A stretch of DNA of 64,000 bases from Tachypleus tridentatus (taxonomy: Eukaryota > Arthropoda > Merostomata > Xiphosura > Limulidae): NCBI RefSeq assembly GCF_004210375.1, contig NC_134834.1, positions 145,051,009-145,115,008 of the forward strand, written 5' to 3'. The notes beneath the pieces were generated by a model, which saw only the letters and a list, made by a program, of their open reading frames with translations, did not search any database and was not told the origin of the DNA. Every line of letters begins with the position of its first letter. The stretch's first letter is position 1. Position numbers and translations under genes: made by a program. This document shows positions 27,301 to 39,300 of this stretch, piece by piece.

Positions 27301-30300
27301 CATTCCATTATTTTAATTCTCATTGTTTTATAGTTATAAAAAACTTCTAAGTTTGATATTTTAAAGTTTCAATAAGTAAATTTTGATTAAAACAATAAAC
27401 TATTTTTTAAACTTAGTAACAATTTCTTTTTCAATGCTTTTCAGACATTTTTCTTTACAGACCTGAATGTAAAGGTCTTGATCACTTTTTCTTGATCACA
27501 ACAGACTAAAATGGTATCTGATTCCTGTGCTACTGCTTCCTTATTTGCAACTTTTCCATGAATCACAGACTGAGAATTACTTTTGTGTTTCTTTGAGTGA
27601 AATTATTTGTCAGATAATGAATTTATTTTTTGTTACTAAGATGTACTTGAAGCTTGACAATCTATTGAAGTTCCTGACATTAGCATTATTATCTGGAAAC
27701 CATCCAAACTAAATTGAAACTGAAAATCATTAACGGACATGTACATTAACTCCTAACTGGAAATAAATAGGCATGCAAATTGGTTTTAAACTGGAAATTA
27801 GAATGAAATGCACATTAAGCTTTCACTATTATGTGCATATTTAATAATAATCAGAAATCCCAATTTCAATTACTTTATTCTTTTGTGACAGTCAGTATAA
27901 ATGTAATCAGTAAGTTTGGCTATGATGTGTACTTGTGCATGTTCATTATGTTGTAGAATATATAACATACACTACTATTCTTCCCAATATTTCCATGCAC
28001 ACACACACATAGCTATTTGATTTCATTATGCATATTATTCAACTGAATTAAAGTTTGTAACAAAATAATTATCCTTAACTTTAGAGTTTGGTTTTATTTA
28101 ATTAGAAATGTTCGTATGTTATTTTTTTTGTTTCAGTTCATCATAGTAATGGCCAACTGTGTTTTCCATCTGGACGAGCTGTTAGTATGACTAGACTTAA
28201 TTCTGATTCTGGCATGAACAAAAGTTTGACAGCTCTTACTAATCAACATTTACTGGTTCACCATGCTTCTAAAGTTGTGAGTGGTGGTCTTACTGTCAAC
28301 ACCCCTGTTGCTGGTGTCAAACAGAAAAGTTTTAGGTAAATGTTTTCATCTGTGTTATAAATAAGTTAATGAGAAGAAATGAAAATTTTTATAGAAACAT
28401 ACACTTTTAAAGATGTAATAATAAATGATAATTTCACAGTGAAGAAAGAAGTTAACACAAAGAGTGAAAATTAACTGCTGGTCTATCACTTGTGATGAAA
28501 CACCATACATGAAGCAGTTGTGGAACTAAAGCCTTATAAAATGGGAACAAATAAGACATGTGGGATCTGTCATAAGTTTATTACAGTATTTTCTTTGTTG
28601 TTTTACCTAACTGTATTTCTAGCCTCATTTACTCTTTAACAGAGCACTTTTTCTTTTCTTTATCAAAGTTAAGTACTTTTTTTGGCATTTCATTATGCTG
28701 GATTAGTCTTTAATATTATTTTATGTTTATCTCATTGTTTTGAATGAGGATTATTTCATCATAATATATCGTAGTGTGTTGAATGTTTTTGGCACATGTG
28801 AAGCCATAAATATGCATTGAAAATGTAGTTCAACTTAGACAAAATTAGATATAGGTTGTTGGATCTAGACTGCATGATTGTGAGTTTAGCCAAAATGATT
28901 ATATTGTGTTGGAGGTTTTAAAGTGAACGTATCCCATAATATATTGTAATAACAGAGTAGAGAAGGATAATTCATCTTACCAATTGTGCTATAATATGAT
29001 TATTTAAAACTCTGGATATAACTATGGTAACCAACAGTGTAGCAAATATTTGTATATATGTTTGATTTGTTTTAATGTATTATTTTAAAACAAGTGGACT
29101 GTGTGGAGTTTGTTTATTGTTAAAATTTATCACCAATAAGTCACAGATACCTACTGTAAAAAATTACAGCTCTATTAAACCTGACACTAATCAGTGATGA
29201 CGAGAAACCCACTTGTTGAGAAATTTATATGCAAAAACGGCTCGTTTGGGCTGAGAAAACACTTTACATAGAAGAGCGAACAACGTTTCGACCTTCTTCG
29301 GTCATCGTCAGGTTCACAAAGAAAGAGGTAACTGACCGGAAGCTGACCACATGTTTGAAAGGGGTTGTGTAACTGTGTGTCGAAATGTAGAGGGCGGTAT
29401 TAGATGTTTGAATATATAATTTATTATATTAATATAGGTATAAAGGCGTTCCTTTATATTGGTTTATTTTGGGTTTAAGTTGTTGTATAAGTAAGGCTTC
29501 TTTAATTTAACAGAAAAGACACCAAAACGACAAACCGTTGACTAACCTCATAATTAACAGATCCGACCGTCAATTAAACACAGACGAGATACATCTACTT
29601 AACAAAGGACTCAACTTCGCTATAGCACCTAGGTACATTCCAACCATAGAAATCAAAACATGTTTAGAAGACCTAGCCAGGAGACTTGTGATACTTTCTA
29701 CAGAGAACAAAAAACAAGGAAACAACCAAAACAACCAACAGAAAGAAGACAACTTAGATAATTTTATTGACATCCAACAGCCAACCTTCCCAGGTAAAAT
29801 TACAAATTTATATTTTCCAGAAACACCTAAAAACAACATCTTAAACGATTTTTTCAAAGAATTTTCTCACAAAACCATCAACATAATTTCACAAAACAGA
29901 AAACTGAAAAACAACCTTACAAAAGAGACATTAATTGCATAAAAACCTAAAACAAGACAAAAACATAAAAAATTCTAAAAGCAGATAAAGGTAACGCTAT
30001 AGTCATAATGAACACGAATGAATACATCCAAAAATGAATAACATCCTATCAGACACGAACAAATTTAAACCAATACACACAAATCCAACAAAGACACACG
30101 ACGAGGCTTAACTGAACAAATTACTACTACAAATGAAAAAAGCCAACACCATTTCACAAACACTTTATTCCTACCTACGTAAAACCGACTCACGCACACC
30201 GCAAATATACGGCATCCCCAAACCTCATAAACCAGATTGTCCATTACGACCAATAATGTCCACATATGAATCGTTTAATTACAACCTTGGTAAATACATA

Positions 30301-33300
30301 GCATGGGCATTCTCCAAATATGTAACATCAGCCAGCTCATTTATCAAAGACTCTTTTAATTTCAAGTCTAATCTAAATCAACTTAATCATAAAGCCTTAA
30401 TGGCCAGTTTCGATGTTATATCCCTCTTTACAGAAGTTCCAACCACTGAAGCCTACAAGATAGCCTTAGAACTCTATATCCGAGACCCTAACCCAACTAT
30501 AGAAATTCCCAGTAACCAGTTAGCAACCCTCATAGAATTCACCACGATAAAGACAAACTTCATGTTCAACAACCAAAACTATATACAAACAAACGGCCTA
30601 AGCATGGGCAACCCAGTATCACCAGTTCTAGCCAATATTTTTATGACACAAGTTGAAACACAAGCAATTAATACAGCATTACATCCACCACTATACTGGT
30701 ATAGATATGTAGATGACACGGTTATGGATTCAAATCTACAGAACACATACTTAATTTTTTTCAATCACATTAACTCTATACATCCCAACATCAACTTCAC
30801 ATGTGAACAGGAAGAAAACAATCAAATATCATTTCTTAACCTCAAAATTACAAGAACTGATACACAATTTCAAACAGAAATCCACCGAAAAAATCACCCA
30901 TACTGGACTATACATTCCTTGGGACTCAGCACATGAAACAACACAAAAACTCAACATACTAAGACCATAAAACTATGCTCACCAGATAAAATTAACGATG
31001 AATTAGACAAAATAAAACAATACTTCACCAACATCAATAAGTTTCCTCCACAAACCGTAGAAAACATTATAATGCACACTTCTTGACATGCATGTTTGAT
31101 CTCATTGGTAAAATATGACCCCAAATTTATTCAAAACCCGCACAAAACTGAGGTCTATACTATGTAAAACTACACTGACAAACACCACACCAACATGTTA
31201 GATATATAGGAAATTATAATAATCTTTGCAATCTCTTGCAAACTTCTTTAAAAACACAACCAAAGGATGTTTAAAATAACTGGTTACTGTTTTTGTGACA
31301 AAATACCTTGGTCAAGCCCACCAGATTTAAGCTGCTGTCTGATGTGAGTTCATTATAATTTTATAGAATCAGTTATCACCACATAGTGCTGTTACTGACT
31401 GCAAATGTTTTCATTACAATTCTTTAAGTTATTTCATTTTGAAGTTAAATTAGGGATGTCATTTTCGGCATTTTATATTTAAAAACGGCTGGTATGGGTA
31501 GAAAAAGCACTAGTAGAGGAGCGAACAAAGTTTTGACCTTCTTCAGTCATTGTCAGGTTCACAAAAAAAGAAAGGGTTACTGACTGGTAGCTGACTACAT
31601 GTTTGAATACAGTTGCATAATTTAGTGTAGGAATGTAGAGGGCATGCTTAGATGTTGGATATATTTATTATTATAGGTGTAAAGGTGTTCCTTTGTTGTG
31701 GTTTATTTTGGGCTCGAGTTGTTGTATAAGTAAGGCTTCTTTAATTTTGCATTTGTTTATGTTTGCTTCTTTATTTAGTATTTGGGTGTTTTCTATGGTT
31801 ATGTTGTGTTTATTTGTACGAGAAGTGTAAGTCTTTTTGTTTTCTTTGTGTATTTGTACTTATCTATGTAACCATTATGTCTGAACTAACACATATTACA
31901 CCACTATTAACAGTACGTGCTCATACAACCGTAAAGAAACTAAGAAACTTAAACCAAAAATTTATCAACAGAAGAAATTACATCTATTTATTCAACAGTG
32001 TAGAAAGAAACAACTAAACCCTAACTTTGTAAAGGTAAAACTGTCAAACAATTTTAATCAATGCACAAACATTATCCAAAATTTACAGAAGAAAACTACT
32101 TAAAGCCATGTTGAACTTGAAATACAAAGAACTACACAACTTACAGAAACACAAAATGAACCTAGACCATCAACTGGCATGTTGTATTAAACCAGAGATT
32201 TACAGACTTATACAATGAAACATCAACCAAATCAACACTAGGTACAACAGTGACAAAAAGATCTGGTACAACAAAATACTAGAGAAACTAAGATGTAAAC
32301 AACAGGAAAAACACTAACAGAACAAACCATTGACTGACCTCAAAATTAACAGATCTGACCGACAATTAAACACAGACGAGATACATTATTTAACAAAGGA
32401 CTCAACTTCGCAATAGCACCTAGGTACATTCTAACCTTAGAAATCAAAACATGTTTAGAAGATCTCGCCAAGAGACTTGTGATACTTTCCACAGAGAACA
32501 AAAACAAGGAAACAACCAACGGAAAGAAGACAATTTCAACAGTTTTATTGACATCCAACAGCCAAACTTCCCAGGAAAAATTAAAAATTTATATTTTCCA
32601 GAAACACCTAAAAACAACAACTTTTAAACGATTTTCTCACAAAACCATTAACATAATTTTACAAAAGAGAAAAGTAAAAAACAATCTTACAAAAAGAGAT
32701 GTTAATTCCATTAGAAACCTAAAACAAGACAAAAACATTAAAATTCTAAAAGCAGATAAAGGAAATGCTATAGTCATAATGAACACGAATGGATACACCC
32801 AAAAAACGAAGAACATTCTATCAGACACAAACAAATTTAAACCAATACACAAAAATCCAACAAAGATACATGAAACACAACTAAACACAATACTACAAAA
32901 AATAAATAAAACCCAACACAATTTCAAAAACACTTTATTCCTATTTATGCAAGACCGACTCATGCACACCACAAATATACGGCATCCCCAAACCTCATAA
33001 ATCAGATTGTCCATTACGACCAATAATGTCTACATAAGAACCATTTAATTACAATTTTAGTAAATACATAGCATGGGCATTCTCCAAGTATGTAACATCA
33101 GCCAGCTCATTCATCAAAGACTTCTTTCATTTCAAATCTAATCTTAATCAACTTAATCATAAAGCCTTAATGGAAGTTTGATATCATATTCTTCTTTACA
33201 GAAGTCCCAATCATTGAAGCCTGCAAGATAGCCTTAGAACTCTATATCCGAGACCCTAACCCATCAACAGACATTCCCAGCAACCAATTAGCAACCCTCA

Positions 33301-36300
33301 TAGAATTCACCACAATGAAGACAAACTTCATGTTTAACAACCACAACTATTTATATACAAACAAAGGGCCTAAGCATGGGCAATCCAGTATCACCAGTTC
33401 TAACCAATATTTTTATGACACAAGTTGAAACACAAGCAATTAACACAGCATTACACCCACCATTATACTAGTACAGATATGTAGACGACACGATTGTGTG
33501 ATTCACATATACAGATAACACACTTAATTTTTTCAATCACATTAACTCTATACATCCCAACATAAATTTCACATGTGAACAGGAATAAAGCAATCAAATA
33601 TCACTTCTTAACCTCAAAATTACAAGAACTGATACACAATTTAAAACAGAAATCCACCAAAAAATCACCCATATTGGACTATACATTCCTTGGGACTCAG
33701 CACATGAAACAAAACAAAAACTCAACATACTAAGAAACCAAATAAACACAGCCATAAAATTATCTGATGAGGATAGTATAATATTTTATACACACACACC
33801 TAGACAGAAAGCAAAATCAACCAATAAAAGTAAATATACCTCACGATTCAAAAAATCACCAAACCATATACTGCTGCATACCATATTTTCCCGACATCAG
33901 CAGAAAAATAACCAACATCTGGCAAAATCAGTAACAAAATATGACATTCCAGTTAATACCAAATTTATTCAAAAACCAGGCACAAAACTAAGGTATATAC
34001 TGTGTAAAAACTACAGACAAACACAACACCAACATTATTTATAAAATACAATGTGATAACTGCCACAACTTCTATATTGGAGAAACAAGTAGCAAAATGG
34101 AAACCAGATTCAAAGAACACAAAAAGTCACCTTCACATGTTTTTGACACTGCAAATCAAATAAACACAACATTACCATAGAAAACACCCAAATACTAAAT
34201 AAAGAAACAAACATAAACAAATGCAAAATTAAAGAAGCCTTACTTATACAACTCAAGCCCAAAATAAACCAATACAAAGGAATGCCTTTATACTTGTATT
34301 AATAAATATAATCAAACATCTAAGCACGTCCTTTACATTCCTACACTCAATTACACAACTGCCTTCAAACATGTGGTCAACTACCGGTCAGTAACCCTTT
34401 CTTTCTTTGTCAACCTAACAATGACAGAAGAAGGTTGAATCGTTATTTGCTCCTCTACTAGTGCTTTCTTTACCCATACCTGCCATTTTGAAATATATAA
34501 TTTTCTCTACAAATGGGTTTTCTCATCATCATGGATTATTTTAGGCATTACATGTGACAGAATGAGTTTTGTTCTTTTGTCACATTTTCTCTTGTGGCTG
34601 TAGCTACTGTTTGTAGCAGGTAAGTGCAGTAAAAAATAGTCATTGTGATAAGTGAAAGTATATCTTAACCTGGTGCTTTTAAATTTAATAACTAGGCATG
34701 AAATTTTATCTTAAACATACTTTTTTTTCCATCTCTTTGCATCCATTTCATAATTGCTGTTTCATGGGTAGCTAATTTGTTGACTACTTTATATTTTAGT
34801 TTTACTAATATTGATGCTTATTTCTACATAAGAAACTATGGAAAGCTTAGCCACAAATATGTGTGCAAAGTTTTACAAGGTAGCACCTTACACATTAAAA
34901 CATACACCATCCTGTCAGTGCTGGGTGCATGAAGATCAGTCTGACTAATGTCTTAAAAAACACATTATCTAATATTTCATGACCACAAAGGTCAAACTTT
35001 CAAGGTGATTTCCTTTAATTACCAGAGACTGAAATTTCCAATACTTGAAAGTCACACCTTTTAGGTGGTTTCCTTTAATTACCATACTTTTTGATATTTG
35101 TAAAAGTCTCTGGGTTTCAGGTGCTCCATTTTGGTCATTTACACCCAGTTACTTTTGTTAAACTCTGAATGTGTGTGTATGTGTGTGAGATCATGCAAAC
35201 TATACATTTCTTACTCAGATTTTTTTCACTGTTAATTCAGTAGTAGCATTCCAATTCTTGAAGAAGAAGAAGGCTATAACAGAGTGACAGCCTCTGTAAC
35301 AAGTTCTCCTACCAAGAGTAATTCCATCAGTGAAACATCTTCATTCAATCCAAGTCATTCCTTGTCTGTTACTCCTTCCACAAGTCACTTAGCTGTCACA
35401 TCAGTTTCTGTCAGTGGCAGCCCAGAACCATCTTCTTCAAGTAGTACAACAGCACCACTTACTGCAAGCATGTTCTCTCAGCCTCCCAGAATAAAGAGCA
35501 ATTCTACCAGTGTTACAGTCATTACAAACTCAGGAAATCAGTCACCATCTGGAACACAGGTGCTTTTGATGCTAATAATCTCAGTGATATGTTAGATATG
35601 TACACATTTTTTAGAAAGACTTCAAAGAAAAGTAAATAATGTACTGTACTTTTCTCATGAAAATTCAAATCCACTCTTCCCCCAACCACATGGGGTGTAC
35701 CAGTGGGTCTTGAAATCCATTCATGTATAACTTTTTCCTTTTTCCTGAGATAAGTAATGTATATCTTACTTTTAATGAATGTTTTATATACAACTAAAAT
35801 ATCACTGATTATTCTTCTTTGTGTTAAATTTGGAAATTTACATTCATTAAACTTCACCTTGTGAAAAACTTGCTTGTATAAACTAAGAAAAGAACCATTG
35901 GATTCCATAATATTTATTATTGTTTCAACAAATTAAACATTGTTAATGAAGTTACAAAAATAAATTTTATTTACTGATTTCAATTCCCAACAATTACAGA
36001 AGATCTGTAGCACAGTGCGTAACATCGTCATTGCCCTTTTACTGAAAGCTGTATATTCAGTTTCTCTCCACCATTGGATTTGATAGGTAAAGATTAATGA
36101 AATGATAGGTAAAATTAGTGTTCTGTGAAAGTTAAACGATATGTGGTTTTAGTCTTTAATAAAGAACTGTCAGGCTACTGTTGTTGATGTTAACAGAAAA
36201 AGGGTGGATGTTAAAGTATAAGACAGGTAACATTTTTAAATTTTTTTCTATCACTCATTTGGCTTTACTACTTTTGTTCTTCTCAACTGTTTCTTAAAAT

Positions 36301-39300
36301 TTCCTGTCCTTTATGCATAAATGTGTTTTATATTGCAATCTCTGCCATCATAGTGTGATTAAAACGTTATTGGTGAATCCATGTGGAAAGCTAGATATTT
36401 GCAAGGTTTGTTAACATGAAACAGACCAAGGTCTGCACATAAAAAAATGTCCGTACCAAATTGTCATTTTCATCTAAAGACACACAGAATTAATTCAAGT
36501 AACACACCAACCAAGCTGTACAGCAGTTAACATAAATTTTGTTTTCGGTGTCTTAGCAGTTAAGTTTAGTACTTCAATAGTTCTTGTTAGAGTAATAGGT
36601 AATAATTGAAAATGTGGATACAATAACTGAATAAAGTGAGAAATGATTTGAAACCAACTTGTCAAGCATAGTTAGAAGATTATTTTCATTTCCTCCGTAG
36701 TATTTGTCACAAATTTGTATTTGAGTTGATTCCTATACTAGTAAAGACCTTTGACGTATGTGCTTGTCTAAACATATGATGTTAACACAATGTGTATCAT
36801 TCTTTAAAATAACTTACTGGTATCTGGAAATTTCCTTAAATTATAAATCTATTAACAGAAGAAAAAAAATGTCAAAAATGTGTTATTAAAAATTTGTGTT
36901 TATGTATTATCTCAAATGATTATAAAGTAGAACTTAAACTCAGTGTATTAGTTGTGTTTCAGTAGTTACTCAGAAGTTAAAGAAACAAGTGATTACAGTA
37001 ACATTAATGTGACAGAGATGATTACTTGTTTAAGTTTTGAGTTAGACTTTTCTTTGGCTAATGTATTCCATAACTAAAAATCACATGGAAGTAGTCTGTC
37101 AATAAAATATACTATTAAATGAGATTATTAACAATGTTTAACTTAGAGTATTTTGATATTTGAGCCACCACCAATGTGGGATGCCATTCAGCACTTCTGT
37201 AAAAAGCACCTTGATAAAATCAAGTCTTTCATGCAGCACGTGTTTGTAAAAATTCCACTTCCAGTGAGATGCACCATTGAAGGTTAGTTGGTTAATATAT
37301 ACGTGGTCAGAACAGAATATAATAAAACTATTTTTATTAAAAAACATTAATTTCTGACATCCTGATAAACCTAAACTTGCATAGGACTATAAAGACAGAC
37401 ATCAACACCTTGTATGTTCAAGATAATCACACAGAATTAATATTTTTTGTTGTTTTTTTACCATTATCTCAGTTGAAGTATGAAAAGTTTTAAACTACTT
37501 AGGTATAAATACATGAAATCAAAATGGTAATAACATTTACGTCAATAACTTGGTAAGCTTAAGCGTAACTTATAAACATAAATTTTGGTGTAAAAGTGTG
37601 TGAATTCTTAATAATATATGAACCACTAAACTTTGTTATAAGACAATGTTCTGTATATGATAGTTCTTATTAATATCTGCTGTTACTACTACCTCCTCTC
37701 AGAAAGAAAAGCCAAAAAACATGCCAAGCTCCATTTTACATGTCAAGGTCAAGGAGAACACTGTCTCTATACCAAAACCTATTTTATTTTGAAGACTAAG
37801 AACCCTAGGATATGGATCCACTTAATGTTCCTTGCTCTCCAGGCATGTCTATGGTCAAGTGTTTTGATTCTATAACCTTTAATATAATCTAATATAATTC
37901 AAGGTATTAGCTTGCACACTGAAAAAAAAAAAAGGTATCTGTGTGTTATATCTGTGTGCTTTCACTCATTTTAAAAGTTTAAAAGTATACAAGAAAGTAT
38001 ACTTAATAAAGGGGGTATGAATGAAAAGTGCAGGAGATGTTGACTTAGTGACTTAAATAATTCAGTCTTGTTGAAAATGTTTGTCCTCAAGTGAAATTAC
38101 CTAACTTTACATAATTTAATGTTAACGTACTTGGATTCATGGACAGAAATTGGCCTCTTGATTATTTCAAAAAGTGGTTTGTTTTATAGCACAAATATAA
38201 ATGTAAGAAACCTCTCTAAGTTTGGAAATAGGTCATAGCATTTCAAATGTATTCAGTTATACAAAGAAGAAATTAGTGTTTATGGAACCAATTAATAATT
38301 GCACTAAGAAAGTAATATATTGTACTTCTCTTTTAATCAGGAGGTTTGTGTAAGTGTTTAAATCTGATTTTCATTTTTCTCTTTAAGAAATCAAACCATA
38401 TCCAAACATGATAACCAGAAAATTTTGTTTTTTAAAAGACCTCAATCACATTATCTGTGTAAAGATCCTTGTCATAACCTTGAACTGTGAAAGGTTACTT
38501 TCGAGAATTTGGTGTATCTATCAATACTAACTTGCTACTTTTTTAATATTTAAAGGCTCGTGCAGATTTAGCTTTAAGCACCCGAGAGACGTCTGTTAGT
38601 AGTTTACGAAACTGCTGGGATACCTTGAAGATGGATAATAAGACTTTTCTAACGCTAGTCACCTCAGCATTCCCTTCAGCTAAGGTAATAATAGACAAGA
38701 ATTAATTTAACCCATTATTATAACCAAGAAAACATTTTTCTGTAGAAACTTTAATACTTCTTTCAACTGAAGGAAATTACTTTGGTGACCCTAACTTTAT
38801 CAAGCAGTATAACTGTGTACTAGTTTCTTAATAACTTTTAAGTTTCTTCCTCAGTTTAAAAACATGAAGAAATTATTATAACCACTTTAGAAAAAAAATT
38901 TAGTAAATGTTTCAGCCAAAAATAGTATAGAATTATGTGGTCAGTAGTTTGGTCAAAATGTTGACTTATTCTTTCATACAGCAGTTTAATTGCTTAGTTT
39001 TTTTTCAGATGTAAAATTTTTGCATTACACATGTTGTTTCCTGAATGTAAGTGAATTTAACTTTTCTAACAAAAGTAGTTTTAGTAATTTATATGATGAC
39101 TAAAAGTTACAACAATAACCATTTGAAACAAACTTCTGAAAGATAAAAGTACAAGATTACAATTTTTTTTCTCTTTTTAAAGTTTAAATTAATCTCATAA
39201 TAAGAGAATATTTTTTTAGCTTCCTTAGATTTTTCTTTTGTACTGGAAAATGTTTTTTGTTAACTCTTTCACTCTAGGCTCGGTTCCTGGGATCAAACTT

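Larger units (their letters stand above)
29192..31200 (+). mobile_element. Penelope-like retroelement, copy 1 (internally and 3' deleted)
   Basis: It begins with a terminal repeat (TGATGACGAGAAACCCACTT... to about 29515). It jumps, by comparison with copy 2, from the arm sequence near 29510 straight into the middle of the N-terminal coding region. It then runs through a reverse transcriptase domain and ends near 31200 before the endonuclease. Copy 2 shows what is missing. Penelope-like elements encode an RT related to telomerase and, in most lineages, a GIY-YIG endonuclease. Confidence 0.85.
31473..34535 (+). mobile_element. Penelope-like retroelement, copy 2 (longer but heavily mutated)
   Basis: Terminal sequences are inverted copies. 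The left arm (about 31480-31800) and the right arm (about 34174-34490) are complementary over about 320 bp. Between them lie the N-terminal ORF start ([20 protein letters not shown], from 31879), a decayed RT and a GIY-YIG endonuclease. The outermost right end is GGGTTTTCTCATCATCATGG, the inverse of the start of copy 1. No clear target duplication was found. Confidence 0.85.
28336..35240 (+). other. intron 9 of melted (6,905 bp) with two Penelope-like elements
   Basis: A GT-AG intron. About 5 kb of it is two neighbouring Penelope-like retroelements (29192-31200 and 31473-34535) in the same orientation as the gene, separated by about 270 bp. The flanks (28336-29190 and 34536-35240) show nothing recognisable. 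Confidence 0.82.

Noticed and set aside
29192..29215. TGATGACGAGAAACC at the outer Penelope end as a hammerhead ribozyme
   Set aside because: The invariant C before TGATGA is G or another base in the copies, and no stem II separates TGATGA from GAAA. The inner core on the - strand is a better candidate.
32637..33023. 128-codon open frame on the - strand rich in Phe/Ile/Val
   Set aside because: It is the antisense shadow of the A/C-rich Penelope coding strand; the same occurs at 29570-29857 and 30065-30265.
35522..35908. 128-codon - strand open frame over the end of exon 10
   Set aside because: It has no recognisable motifs and overlaps a melted exon and intron. It is consistent with chance.
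37657..37702. Open frame upstream of exon 12
   Set aside because: It lies before a strong pyrimidine tract and AG, and exon 11 joins in phase at 37703.
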